DNA from: SLJN01 sp964505385
GTDB lineage: Bacteria > Bacteroidota > Rhodothermia > Balneolales > Natronogracilivirgulaceae
DNA: 64,000 nt
Direction of reading: 5' to 3'
Assembly: GCA_964505385.1 (NCBI GenBank)
Contig: CAZDIA010000006.1
Coordinates: forward strand, 37,671-101,670
Both the position numbers and the translations under genes were made by a program. Positions 43,182 to 52,530 of this stretch are shown in pieces. The notes under the pieces are model-generated. The model saw nothing but the letters and a program-made list of their open reading frames with translations, did not search any database and was not told the DNA's origin. Positions within the stretch are counted from its first letter, which is position 1; each line of letters starts with the position of its first letter.

Positions 43182-43847
43182 TCAGACTTGTTCTTTAAGT
43201 GACTCCTGCAATTTCTCCCAGTCGGCAAGAAAATTTTTCAAGCCGATGTCAGTGAGAGGATGCTTGATCAGTTTTTCAATTACATTCAGCGGCATAGTTG
43301 CGACATCTGCACCCATTTGAGAAGCTTCTACAACGTGCAGAGGATGACGTATACTTGCCGCCAGCACTTCAGTTTCATAACCGTAATTAGCATACATATT
43401 TACGATTTCACCGATCAGATTCATCCCATCGCTCGAAATATCATCAAGCCGGCCAATAAAAGGGGAGATATATGTAGCCCCGGCTTTTGCCGCTATCAAA
43501 GCCTGCGGAGCAGAAAAGCATAAGGTGCAGTTTGTTTTGATCCCCTCTTCCGATAGTGTTTTGATCGCTTTAATCCCTTCCTTTATCAAAGGAACTTTTA
43601 CAACTACATTTCCGGCAATGCCTGCAAGGCGATGGGCTTCTTCCAAAATTCCGTCATAATCCGTGCTCACAACTTCTGCGGAAACATCACCTTCAACTTC
43701 CTCGCAAATTTTTGCAATGTGTCCGTCGAAATCTTTCACGCCTACTTTAGCACAAAGTGACGGATTTGTCGTTACACCGTCCAGTACGCCCATATTGTTG
43801 GCTTCCCGTATCTCGTCAAGGTCAGCGGTGTCTATAAAAAATTTCAT
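43182..43847 (-). CDS. tal: Small transaldolase (TalC/fructose-6-phosphate aldolase type)
   Basis: This 221-residue (beta/alpha)8 barrel matches the short transaldolase group. It starts KFFIDTADLDEI, has GVTTNPSL at 24-31 and the Schiff-base Lys84 in VVVKVPL. The family transfers dihydroxyacetone units in the pentose phosphate pathway; some close relatives are fructose-6-phosphate aldolases and the sequence alone does not separate them cleanly. It has a good ribosome site (AAGGATCATAATG) and stands alone between the pilin-like gene and the efflux operon. Confidence 0.93.
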   Translation of the reverse strand: MKFFIDTADLDEIREANNMGVLDGVTTNPSLCAKVGVKDFDGHIAKICEEVEGDVSAEVVSTDYDGILEEAHRLAGIAGNVVVKVPLIKEGIKAIKTLSEEGIKTNCTLCFSAPQALIAAKAGATYISPFIGRLDDISSDGMNLIGEIVNMYANYGYETEVLAASIRHPLHVVEASQMGADVATMPLNVIEKLIKHPLTDIGLKNFLADWEKLQESLKEQV

Positions 43848-44017
43848 ATTATGATCCTTGCAATTAATTTATACTAAACTTAAACAGTGTGTTAATCGTT
43901 TGATGAATTGAAAACAACAGAACAACAGATGAAAAACCTGCAATTCTTTTGAAACTTTGGCTTTCATCATACGTCGAATGCATCAAAATTTTTAGTTAAA
44001 CCAAAGATAATAATACT

Positions 44018-45229
44018 TTGTGGAAAGTAATAACATCCTCTCTGATAATACTTTTTTTTCTGCAATCCTGCGGTAACGATACTCCGCAGGAGGATGAAAT
44101 GCCCGAGGGTCGTGGTGGCGATGGCAATGAGGGTACGGCCGTTGAAGTAGATGAAGTTTCTACCCGTCATATCACCGATCAAATCAGATCTTACGGATCA
44201 GTTTCGTCTCAGAATGTAGTGCGTGTTGCACCGGAACTCAGTGAACGTATCACAGAAATCCATGTAGACCTTGGCGATTCCATACAGGAGGGCGATTTGT
44301 TGGCCCAGCTTTATGATGCTACTTATCGCGATGACGTTCGCAGTGATGAAGCCGCCCTTCGGCAACGTCGAGTGGCTCTTGAGCGCGACAGTACCGCTTA
44401 CTACCGTCAGCAACAACTTTATGAACGGGGTGCTGTAAGCAGTTCTGAATATGAAGAGGCTCGTTCTGCCTATCAATCTTCACGGGCTGATTACGATGCA
44501 GCAGAAGCTTCTCATACTCAAAGCAGGGAAAACCTGAAGAAAACCGAAGTACGAGCCCCTGTTGATGGTGTAGTCGAGCGAAGACATCAATCCAGAGGTG
44601 ATCTCGCATCAACCGGACAGGAGTTATTCGAAATTGCTACCACAGCCGGCTATGAAGTGCGATTACATCTGCCGATGCGAGATTGGAGGCGCACCTCAAT
44701 TAATCAAAATGTTCACTTCAGGCCTTCAGGTGAAGATCAGTTCAACGGAAGCGGTGTTATTACGCGTCGCAGCCCTAATATAGACCGCAACACCGGCCTT
44801 GGCGAAGTAGTCGTAACAGTTACCGATCCCGGCGCTTCGATTTTTTCCGGTGTGCTTGCCGAATCCCGCATCGATGTTGAAAGCCGTGACAATGCCGTGG
44901 TCGTACCACGATCGGCTCTGTCTGAACAAGTCCAAACCCGGATCAACCCGGAAACCAACACTATTGATATTGAAAGAGAATACAGCGCATATGTTGCAGT
45001 CGGCGATACACTTGCTGAACGTCGAACACTTGAGCTGGGAATCGAACAGGGTGACAATGTGGAAGTTACCAACGGATTAAATCCTGGGGAAAAACTGATT
45101 GTTCGAGGCCAGGCCGGTCTTGAAGATAATTCCCCAATCCGGATAACACGAGGTGAACCTCTTGAAGAAGATGCCGACCGGCGCCCTGTAGATGAAGACG
45201 CTGAGATTCCAGAACCTGAATCCGAATAA
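44018..45229 (+). CDS. RND efflux periplasmic adaptor (membrane fusion protein), lipoprotein
   Basis: This 403-residue protein begins with TTG. The N-terminus is a lipoprotein signal ending FLQSC. A barrel-sandwich (lipoyl-like) half with VRVAPELSERITEIHVDLGDSI lies near 65-95 (partly quoted). A coiled-coil hairpin of about 60 residues (105-170) is followed by KTEVRAPVDGVVERR and a beta-barrel and membrane-proximal domain. A charged acidic tail closes it. It is the first gene of an operon with two RND permeases, the first starting 9 bp downstream. The adaptor would join the pump to an outer-membrane channel. Confidence 0.92.
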   Translation: MWKVITSSLIILFFLQSCGNDTPQEDEMPEGRGGDGNEGTAVEVDEVSTRHITDQIRSYGSVSSQNVVRVAPELSERITEIHVDLGDSIQEGDLLAQLYDATYRDDVRSDEAALRQRRVALERDSTAYYRQQQLYERGAVSSSEYEEARSAYQSSRADYDAAEASHTQSRENLKKTEVRAPVDGVVERRHQSRGDLASTGQELFEIATTAGYEVRLHLPMRDWRRTSINQNVHFRPSGEDQFNGSGVITRRSPNIDRNTGLGEVVVTVTDPGASIFSGVLAESRIDVESRDNAVVVPRSALSEQVQTRINPETNTIDIEREYSAYVAVGDTLAERRTLELGIEQGDNVEVTNGLNPGEKLIVRGQAGLEDNSPIRITRGEPLEEDADRRPVDEDAEIPEPESE

Positions 45230-45238
45230 ACTTTAATC

Positions 45239-48200
45239 ATGCGGAAGTTATCAGCACTTGCGGTTCGCCGGCCCGTAACTTTTATAATGCTTTCCCTGAT
45301 TCTGATCGGATTCGGATTATACGGGCTTACTCAATTACGCCTGGATTTATATCCGGATGTATCTTTCCCGACAATCACTGTCTACACTACCTATGATGGC
45401 GTAGCCCCCGAGGATATGGAAAGCCTTGTGGCGCGGCCAATTGAAGAGTCCGTGGGAACAGTGAGCGGCTTGCGTAATGTGGAGTCGCTATCCAGCCAGG
45501 GCGCTACTGTGCATAAACTGAATTTCGAATGGGGTACCGACCTTTTTGTTGCTGAAAATGAAGTCAGGCGCCAGATCGATTTTGTCCGCCAGACTCTGCC
45601 GGAAGACGCAGACGCACCCATCATTTTTTCATATGACCCCAACCAGGAACCGGTAGTTGTTCTGGCATTGAGCTCAGATCAGCGCAGCCCCCGCGAGCTC
45701 CGAACTATCGCAACCGAACAACTCGAGCAGCGAATTGAGAGACTTGGCGGCATTGCATCAGCTACGACAGCAGGCGGGCTCGACCGTGAAATTAATATTT
45801 TACTGCGAAACGAGGATTTACTCAATTATGACATCGATTTGGAGTCTATTTCCTCGGTGCTTCAGCAGGAAAATGTGCAGGTGCCGGCCGGTGATTTGCA
45901 GGAAGGTGATATGACCTATTCTCTGCGCACCATTGGAGAATTTCGGGATATTGAAGAGTTAAGCAACGCAATCATCGATGTGAAAGACGAACAGCCGATT
46001 ATGTTGCGTGATATTGCCGAGATTCGTGATGGTGTAGCCCAACCTATAGGAAATGTCCACGTCCGGGGACAGGAAGGGTTGATCTTAAATGTAAATCGCC
46101 AAAGCGACGCTAATGTGGTAGTTGCTGCCGATAATGTCGAGAACAATCTGAATGATATTGAATCAGTATTACCCGCTGATGTAGAACTGGAGGTGCTGAC
46201 AAATCGAGCCGATTTCATTAAAGACTCGCTCCGGAATTTGTATCTCACAGGCCTTCAGGCGGTAGTGCTGGTTACACTTATCCTGTTACTGTTTCTCAGA
46301 AGTGGCCGGTCATCGCTGATTGTCGCCATCACTATTCCTGTTTCCATCATCGCTACATTCAGTATTATGAATTTTGCAGATGTGAGCCTCAACATCATAT
46401 CCCTTTCCGGGCTCACACTGGCGGTCGGGCTGGTAGTTGATAACGCAGTGGTGGTACTTGAAAACATTTTCAGGTTCCGTGAAGAAAAATATAAGGGCAA
46501 CGTTTCCGCAATTTCCGGTGCTCAGGAAGTTGTGACCCCGGTAGCTATATCCACACTTACTACACTTGTAGTATTTATTCCGGTGCTCTTTGTCCCCGGG
46601 ATTGCAGGCTTTCTTTTCAGAGATCTTGCCCTCACTCTTTCCATAGCGCTGGTTATGTCTGCCCTTGTAGCCATTACATTGATCCCGCTGCTAAGCTCTC
46701 GGCTTTTTGCCGCTGAAGACAAAGAATTTGAAATGGGCAGATTTGAAGCCTGGCATCAAACTCTTGCTCAGATGAGGGATCGATCTTTGTTTGGCAGAAT
46801 TATCGCTACATTGCCATTATTTTTATTATACATGGGAGTGCTTCTTTCACGCCCGTTCCGGTGGTTAGGCAGAATCATAAAAGCAGCTTTCCACTGGCTA
46901 AGTGATAAATTAAGAGCGGGTTTTGAGAAGCTTGACCGCGCATACACCCATTTATTAAACAGACTGATTGATTATAGTGGCTGGGTTATCCTCGTTGCTG
47001 TTCTTATTTTCGGTGCTTCGCTTCCCATCTACACTAAACTTGGCGGTGACTTTTTCCCACCTGTAGATGAAGGCACTTTTACCCTTTTTGTTGAAAGGGA
47101 GCCGGGAGTCAATCTGTTCGAGCTGCAAAATACATTTTATGAAGTTGAAGAAATCATTGAAGAGGAAGTCCCTGAAGCGCGGCTCATTGTATCGGATTAT
47201 GGTGATAAACGCGGAGTAGAAGGTGCCGAAAATCCAGGCGGTAATCATGGCATTGTGCGGGTAGAGCTGGTTGATCAAAGCGAGCGTGATCGTTCACAGT
47301 TTGAAATTGTAAATTCTGTTCTCAATGCACTTGAGGACGTTCCCGGAACTCAAATCACCGAACAACGTGAAGATCCCTTAAATCCGGATGGTGATGACGG
47401 CTTGATTGTTAATGTACTTGGATTCGATCCTGAAACCAGAAGTGAACTCTCCTCAACAGTGCGTTCGGACTTAAATCAAATTTCAGGTATAAGCAATGTT
47501 ACTTCTTCGGCTGATCAAGGTCGCCCCGAGCTTCGCGTGCATCTTGACCGGGAACGCATTTCCAGGGTCGGTTTAAATACCTCTCAGGTTGCTCAGACCA
47601 TAAGCAATAACATTCAGGGTAATGAAGCCACTACTTTCATTGAGCAGGGTGTTGAGTTTGATGTGCGGGTACAACTTGCGGCTCAGGACCGTAAAGATGC
47701 AACTGACCTGGAAATGCTCCAGGTTCGCAATACTGAAGGAGAATGGATGCCGCTCAGCAATCTTGCAAGAGTTGAGCGACAAAGCGGGCCGTCCAATATT
47801 CTCAGAAAAGATCAGGAGCGTCTCACAGAAATCCGATCCGATCTGGACGGAATTGATCTTGCTTCAGCTGCTGAAGCGGTGGAATCCCGGATGAATCAGA
47901 TTGACTGGCCCGAAGGTTATCGCTACGAGATTGGCGGAACTGCCGAAGAACAACGTGAATCCTTTTTCTTTTTAATTCTGGCTTTTCTGATTGCCGGAAT
48001 CCTCGCATATATGGTCATGGCTTCACAATTTGAAAGCTTTATAGAACCATTCATCATTATAATCACGATACCGCTTGCACTGACCGGAGTGCTGTTTATC
48101 CTTTGGGCAACTTACACGCCGATTAGTGTTACTTCTATGGTCGGGTTGATACTCCTTTCGGGCATCGTAGTCAATAACGGCATCGTGATGATCGACTACA

Positions 48201-48511
48201 TCAAAATTCTGCAAACTCGCGGGCAGCAGCGCAAGCAGGCAGTCATTAATGGTGCAAGCCGAAGATTGCGTCCTATTTTGATGACGGCAGCAACAACTAT
48301 TCTGGCGATGGTTCCTCTTGCTCTGGAGCTTGGGTCCGGCGCCGAGACATGGAGTCCGATGGCTCGCACTGTCATTGGCGGACTTACAGCTTCGACTATA
48401 CTTATGCTTCTTGTTGTGCCCTGCATGTATTTCCTGATTAACTCCATGGTCGAAAAACTCGGGTTTCAATCAGTGAACAAATTTGATCCGCTTACAACTA
48501 ATGAGGATTGA
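45239..48511 (+). CDS. RND efflux permease, first of a pair, with an extra hydrophobic insert
   Basis: This 1090-residue inner-membrane pump has the usual twelve helices and two large periplasmic loops. Helix 4 contains GLVVDNAVVVLEN, where Asp401 is the proton-relay position and the next residue is Asn instead of Asp. Between helices 6 and 7 (about 490-570) there is an insert around 45 residues longer than in its partner; it includes a hydrophobic stretch near 521-536. The partner gene follows with nearly no gap, so a hetero-trimer like MdtBC is possible. Substrates are unknown. Confidence 0.92.
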   Translation: MRKLSALAVRRPVTFIMLSLILIGFGLYGLTQLRLDLYPDVSFPTITVYTTYDGVAPEDMESLVARPIEESVGTVSGLRNVESLSSQGATVHKLNFEWGTDLFVAENEVRRQIDFVRQTLPEDADAPIIFSYDPNQEPVVVLALSSDQRSPRELRTIATEQLEQRIERLGGIASATTAGGLDREINILLRNEDLLNYDIDLESISSVLQQENVQVPAGDLQEGDMTYSLRTIGEFRDIEELSNAIIDVKDEQPIMLRDIAEIRDGVAQPIGNVHVRGQEGLILNVNRQSDANVVVAADNVENNLNDIESVLPADVELEVLTNRADFIKDSLRNLYLTGLQAVVLVTLILLLFLRSGRSSLIVAITIPVSIIATFSIMNFADVSLNIISLSGLTLAVGLVVDNAVVVLENIFRFREEKYKGNVSAISGAQEVVTPVAISTLTTLVVFIPVLFVPGIAGFLFRDLALTLSIALVMSALVAITLIPLLSSRLFAAEDKEFEMGRFEAWHQTLAQMRDRSLFGRIIATLPLFLLYMGVLLSRPFRWLGRIIKAAFHWLSDKLRAGFEKLDRAYTHLLNRLIDYSGWVILVAVLIFGASLPIYTKLGGDFFPPVDEGTFTLFVEREPGVNLFELQNTFYEVEEIIEEEVPEARLIVSDYGDKRGVEGAENPGGNHGIVRVELVDQSERDRSQFEIVNSVLNALEDVPGTQITEQREDPLNPDGDDGLIVNVLGFDPETRSELSSTVRSDLNQISGISNVTSSADQGRPELRVHLDRERISRVGLNTSQVAQTISNNIQGNEATTFIEQGVEFDVRVQLAAQDRKDATDLEMLQVRNTEGEWMPLSNLARVERQSGPSNILRKDQERLTEIRSDLDGIDLASAAEAVESRMNQIDWPEGYRYEIGGTAEEQRESFFFLILAFLIAGILAYMVMASQFESFIEPFIIIITIPLALTGVLFILWATYTPISVTSMVGLILLSGIVVNNGIVMIDYIKILQTRGQQRKQAVINGASRRLRPILMTAATTILAMVPLALELGSGAETWSPMARTVIGGLTASTILMLLVVPCMYFLINSMVEKLGFQSVNKFDPLTTNED

Positions 48512-48513
48512 TT

Positions 48514-51500
48514 ATGCGAGCTCCTGAAATCAGATCAGGCTTGATAAGCTCGGTTGTTAACCGGCCGGTGACGGTGACTATGATCGCATTATTGATCGTC
48601 GCATTTGGGCTGTTTTCATTAAACCGGATCAAAGTAAGCTTGTTTCCGGAGCTGGATATTCCCATTGTTGCTGTTGCCGTCAATTACTCCAATGTGGCGC
48701 CACAGGATATGAACCGCATTGTAGTCCAGCCTATTGAAGGTGCTATTGGTTCCGTCCAGGGGATTGACGATATGGAGGCCAATGTTACTCAAGGCAGTGC
48801 TTTTATAATCCTTCATCTACACGAAGGAACTAATGCTGAGCGGGTCGAACTGGATGTGCGTGAACAAATTGACCGTGTAAGGGATCAACTTCCAAGTGAG
48901 GCCGGCGACCCCAACATCTTCCAGTTTGATCCCGAAGGGTTTCCCATCATGTCGATGAGTATTGACTCAGATACGCACGGCCTGGATGAACTCAGAGATT
49001 TCTCCGAAGAAATCATCGAACCGCATTTCGAAAGACTACATGGTGTTGCAGATGCAGAAACCCAGGGAGGGCTGCAACGCACCGTCTATTTGAATATGGA
49101 CCGCGGGGCACTTGCCCAACATCAAATGGAAATATCCGAGATCACCCAAGCGCTAAGTAGCAATAACGTGCAGGTGCCCGTCGGAAACCTTATCTCCGGA
49201 CGGCAAAACTACAATGTGCGAGCTATTTCGATGTATCAGGATGTCGAAGAAATCCGGCAAACAATCATCCGCTTTGAGGACGGGGAAGCCGTTCGTGTCA
49301 AAGATGTGGCGGAGGTAAGAGACTCCTTTGAAGATATCAACAGAATTGTGGAGGTAAATGGACGCAATAGTGTTACACTGGATATTCAAAAGCGTTCCGA
49401 TGCCAACACTCTTGAAGTTTCTCAGGACGTTATTTCGGAAATTCCAAATCTGCTTGACCGGTTACCCTCAGGAATCGACATACAGGTATTGTCTAATCAG
49501 GGAGATGTCATAGATAACTCCATTTCTAATCTGACTTCTTCTGCACTTCAGGCACTGATCTTAGTTGTATTTCTTCTGTTTATTTTTCTGGGAGGATGGA
49601 GAAGTGCATTGGTCGTTGCCTTCAGTATTCCAATAACCATGACCGCTACCTTTGCGGCAATGTACTATACCGGTATCAGCCTGAATATTATATCAATAAC
49701 CGGGCTTGCCCTTGCTATTGGCCTGCTCGTTGATAACTCCATTGTTGTAATTGATAGCGTTGTTGGAAAACTTGAACAACAAATCGGCATCTTTAAAGCT
49801 ACGCTTGATGGCGTAAACGAAGTTAAAGGAGCTTTGCTTGGCTCCACCCTTACTACCCTTGGAGTATTCATTCCTATATTGACACTTGAGGGGATGCTTG
49901 GACAGGTAGCCAGAGACCTGGCATTAACAATTTGCCTGGCAATTTCACTCTCTCTTTTAGCTTCTCTTTTACTCATCCCGATGCTGGCCAGCAAATTTCT
50001 TAATAAACGAAAGTTTGCCAAGCCCAACCGTATTGCCCGGGGTATTTCCTACGTAGAAGAAATTTACACCAGGATGTTAAAATGGTACCTTACTCACAGA
50101 TGGGTAAATTTTCTGGCGATTTTTGCAATACTTGGCGGTATTTACACCTTAATTAATGTTACCGAGACTGATTTGTTCCCGCAGGGAGATGAAGCTCAAA
50201 TTAATATGAATGTTTCATTGCCATCTGGTTCACCACTGACCCAAACTGCGGAAGTTTTAAGGGAAATTTCCGACAGGTTAATGGAAGAGGAAGAGGTTCA
50301 AACGGTGGTTACCCACATCGGTCAGGCCGGAAGGATAGCTGAAACCAGCCGGGGACGGATTAGTGTGACTCTGGTTCCGGAAGAGCTTCGAGAAGCTACT
50401 TCACAGGAGTTATCCACGAGATTCCGAAGAGAATTCCAATACCCCGGAGTTGACGTGAATATCTTCGGCGCCCCCGGCGGACCGGGTGGAGGCGGAGGCT
50501 GGGGAGCTCCAAGTGTACGGGTTTCGCTGATCGGTGATGATAGCGACCGGCTTATCGCATTAAGCAATGAGCTGGAGGCCATCGTAGCTCCCGATACATT
50601 AGTAACAGGAGTTGATAATCCTGGGCAGCGACCAAATCCGGAGCTTCATTTTCAACCTGACCGGCAGCGAATCAGCCGATTAGAAAGTTCCATAGATGAA
50701 GTGGCCAGAGCTTTCCAGGCTCAAGCGCGCGGAACCCGGGTCGGTTTTTACCGCAGCGAAGGTAGAGAAATACCAATCCAGCTGAGGCTCGATCGTATTG
50801 AAAGACAAACGCAGGCAGATTTATTATCCTTTGATTTGCTTCAACGCGAAGATCAGCGACTGAATCTTGCAAGTATCGGCTCCCTTGAGCGCAGCGAGGG
50901 TGTATCCCGTATCTTCCGCCGCAACAGAGAAACCGTACTTGACGTGGATGTGTCGGTAACAGGTTCAGTACCTCAATTCCGAAGATCACTTGATGAAACA
51001 ATTCAAAATGAAGTTCCGCTTCCCGATGGATACCGGTATGAGTTTACGGGACAAACACAGGAAGAGCAAGAAGGACAAATGGGATTACTAATAGCACTCT
51101 TCGGAGCGATTGTTCTCACTTATATGGTCATGGCGGGACTATTTGAAAATCTTAAGGATCCTTTTGTTATCATGAGTACGGTGCCGCTTGCTTTTTTCGG
51201 TTCCTACTTCCTCCTTTATCTGACCGGTACCCCGTTCAGCGGACCGGCGGGAATTGGAATGGTTATTCTAATCGGAATTGTGGTTAATAACGGAATTGTA
51301 TTGGTAGACTTCATGCATCAATATTCCCGCAAAGCATTATCCAATAATAATTACCGGGATTACGCCAATGCCATTATCCGTGCTGCAAAGCGACGATTCC
51401 GGCCAATAATATTAACCATGTTGACGACCGTCGGATCAATGCTGCCAATCGCACTTCAAACCGGAATGGGATCAGAAACCTGGAGCCCGCTTGCCATTGC

Positions 51501-51645
51501 TGTTATCGGCGGACTCATATTTGCCTCGTTTTTTACTCTCTTTATTGTCCCGGCTATGTTTATATCCTTTTCCCGGCCACGGCGTGCATTTTTCAAGCAA
51601 TACAAAAGATATCTTAGACACGGTGAACCAGTTAATTCGATATGA
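48514..51645 (+). CDS. RND efflux permease, second of a pair
   Basis: I chose the ATG at 48514 (1043 residues); the frame also has a TTG at 48508 that overlaps the previous stop. Helix 4 has AIGLLVDNSIVVIDS with Asp407 in the proton-relay position, again followed by Asn. A glycine-rich loop (GAPGGPGGGGGWG, about 652-664) lies in the second periplasmic region, at the base of the porter domain. The linker between helices 6 and 7 is short, unlike the first pump. No outer-membrane channel gene follows in the window. Confidence 0.93.
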   Translation: MRAPEIRSGLISSVVNRPVTVTMIALLIVAFGLFSLNRIKVSLFPELDIPIVAVAVNYSNVAPQDMNRIVVQPIEGAIGSVQGIDDMEANVTQGSAFIILHLHEGTNAERVELDVREQIDRVRDQLPSEAGDPNIFQFDPEGFPIMSMSIDSDTHGLDELRDFSEEIIEPHFERLHGVADAETQGGLQRTVYLNMDRGALAQHQMEISEITQALSSNNVQVPVGNLISGRQNYNVRAISMYQDVEEIRQTIIRFEDGEAVRVKDVAEVRDSFEDINRIVEVNGRNSVTLDIQKRSDANTLEVSQDVISEIPNLLDRLPSGIDIQVLSNQGDVIDNSISNLTSSALQALILVVFLLFIFLGGWRSALVVAFSIPITMTATFAAMYYTGISLNIISITGLALAIGLLVDNSIVVIDSVVGKLEQQIGIFKATLDGVNEVKGALLGSTLTTLGVFIPILTLEGMLGQVARDLALTICLAISLSLLASLLLIPMLASKFLNKRKFAKPNRIARGISYVEEIYTRMLKWYLTHRWVNFLAIFAILGGIYTLINVTETDLFPQGDEAQINMNVSLPSGSPLTQTAEVLREISDRLMEEEEVQTVVTHIGQAGRIAETSRGRISVTLVPEELREATSQELSTRFRREFQYPGVDVNIFGAPGGPGGGGGWGAPSVRVSLIGDDSDRLIALSNELEAIVAPDTLVTGVDNPGQRPNPELHFQPDRQRISRLESSIDEVARAFQAQARGTRVGFYRSEGREIPIQLRLDRIERQTQADLLSFDLLQREDQRLNLASIGSLERSEGVSRIFRRNRETVLDVDVSVTGSVPQFRRSLDETIQNEVPLPDGYRYEFTGQTQEEQEGQMGLLIALFGAIVLTYMVMAGLFENLKDPFVIMSTVPLAFFGSYFLLYLTGTPFSGPAGIGMVILIGIVVNNGIVLVDFMHQYSRKALSNNNYRDYANAIIRAAKRRFRPIILTMLTTVGSMLPIALQTGMGSETWSPLAIAVIGGLIFASFFTLFIVPAMFISFSRPRRAFFKQYKRYLRHGEPVNSI

Positions 51646-51798
51646 ACTGAGTAAAAATAATTTCCTAGTTTATATAAAATTTTTATCGGCATTTTTTGTT
51701 GATACAAAAGTAAAGCGTTTATACTTTCAAGAACCAAAGATTCGGTATATTTTATCGGCACTATAAACAGTTAATCATCTGCTAAATTTTTCACAATT

Positions 51799-52110
51799 AT
51801 GAGCTCAAAATCAAAAGGCCTTTTTTACTTTGGATTGATTTCCGGTGCAGCAATAGGCACAACTATCGGTTTTTTATTTGCCCCGGATAAAGGTGGAAAT
51901 ACAAGAGATAAATTGTCGTACCGGATAAATAGTTATCTTGATGACTTAAGCCGGATGATTGAAAAAATCCGTTATGAAAATCAAATCGTTTCTGATGCTA
52001 AAAAAGAAGGCGAGTTAGTGGTCGAGGAAGCCCAAAAACGCGCTGAAGATCTGATCTCAGAAGCTGAAGATTTGTTGAAAAATATTGGAGAAAGTAAAAA
52101 ACCCGAATAG
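51799..52110 (+). CDS. YtxH-like membrane protein
   Basis: This 103-residue protein has an N-terminal glycine-rich membrane helix, FGLISGAAIGTTIGFLFAP (about 11-29), followed by DKGGNTRDKLSYR and a long charged coiled coil (about 45-100). This is the plan of YtxH-domain proteins, often linked to general stress in Bacillus. Here its role is unknown. It is 150 bp after the second RND permease. The following 52111-52457 holds no gene I can support. Confidence 0.82.
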   Translation: MSSKSKGLFYFGLISGAAIGTTIGFLFAPDKGGNTRDKLSYRINSYLDDLSRMIEKIRYENQIVSDAKKEGELVVEEAQKRAEDLISEAEDLLKNIGESKKPE

Positions 52111-52457
52111 TCTTTGACTCTGGAGTAATTCTTTTATATCAGAAAAGAACGCCAACAAATTGTGTTCATGGGTTAGCTATACCAAAACTCACCATTGGAT
52201 TTGGATAGTTAACTCCCCTTTGATTTTCACCCATCTGGAGTTACCATCACCATTTTAGATTGCTCTTATTTCTCAATACTTCACTTCTGCAAGTTGTAGC
52301 CAAAAATTTTCGCTAATATCCGAAAAGGTTTTTTTCATAAATGGTGAGGTGAACTTCGAACGAATTCAGATTTTCTGAAAACCGATAGTCAACATTTACC
52401 CGATCTGTAAGCTCTTATCTTTCCCCGAATGATCAGCTGCTTCTAACTGCCAACCTC

Positions 52458-52497
52458 AAAAAAAACCTCTTCAGCACAATTGCACCGAAGAGGTTTT
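52458..52497 (-). terminator. Rho-independent terminator after rpoC
   Basis: On the minus strand AAAACCTCTTC pairs with GAAGAGGTTTT around a loop with a small inner GCA/TGC pairing. Eight T residues follow. It is 34 bp after the rpoC stop and probably ends the tuf-to-rpoC transcript. Confidence 0.9.
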
Positions 52498-52530
52498 CTA
52501 TAATTTTCAGCAGATTTTAATGATCGGGAT

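Noticed and set aside
44011..44020. TACTTTG directly over the TTG start of the RND adaptor as a promoter
   Set aside because: A start of transcription would fall inside the signal peptide with no later usable start codon, so the match is probably coincidental.
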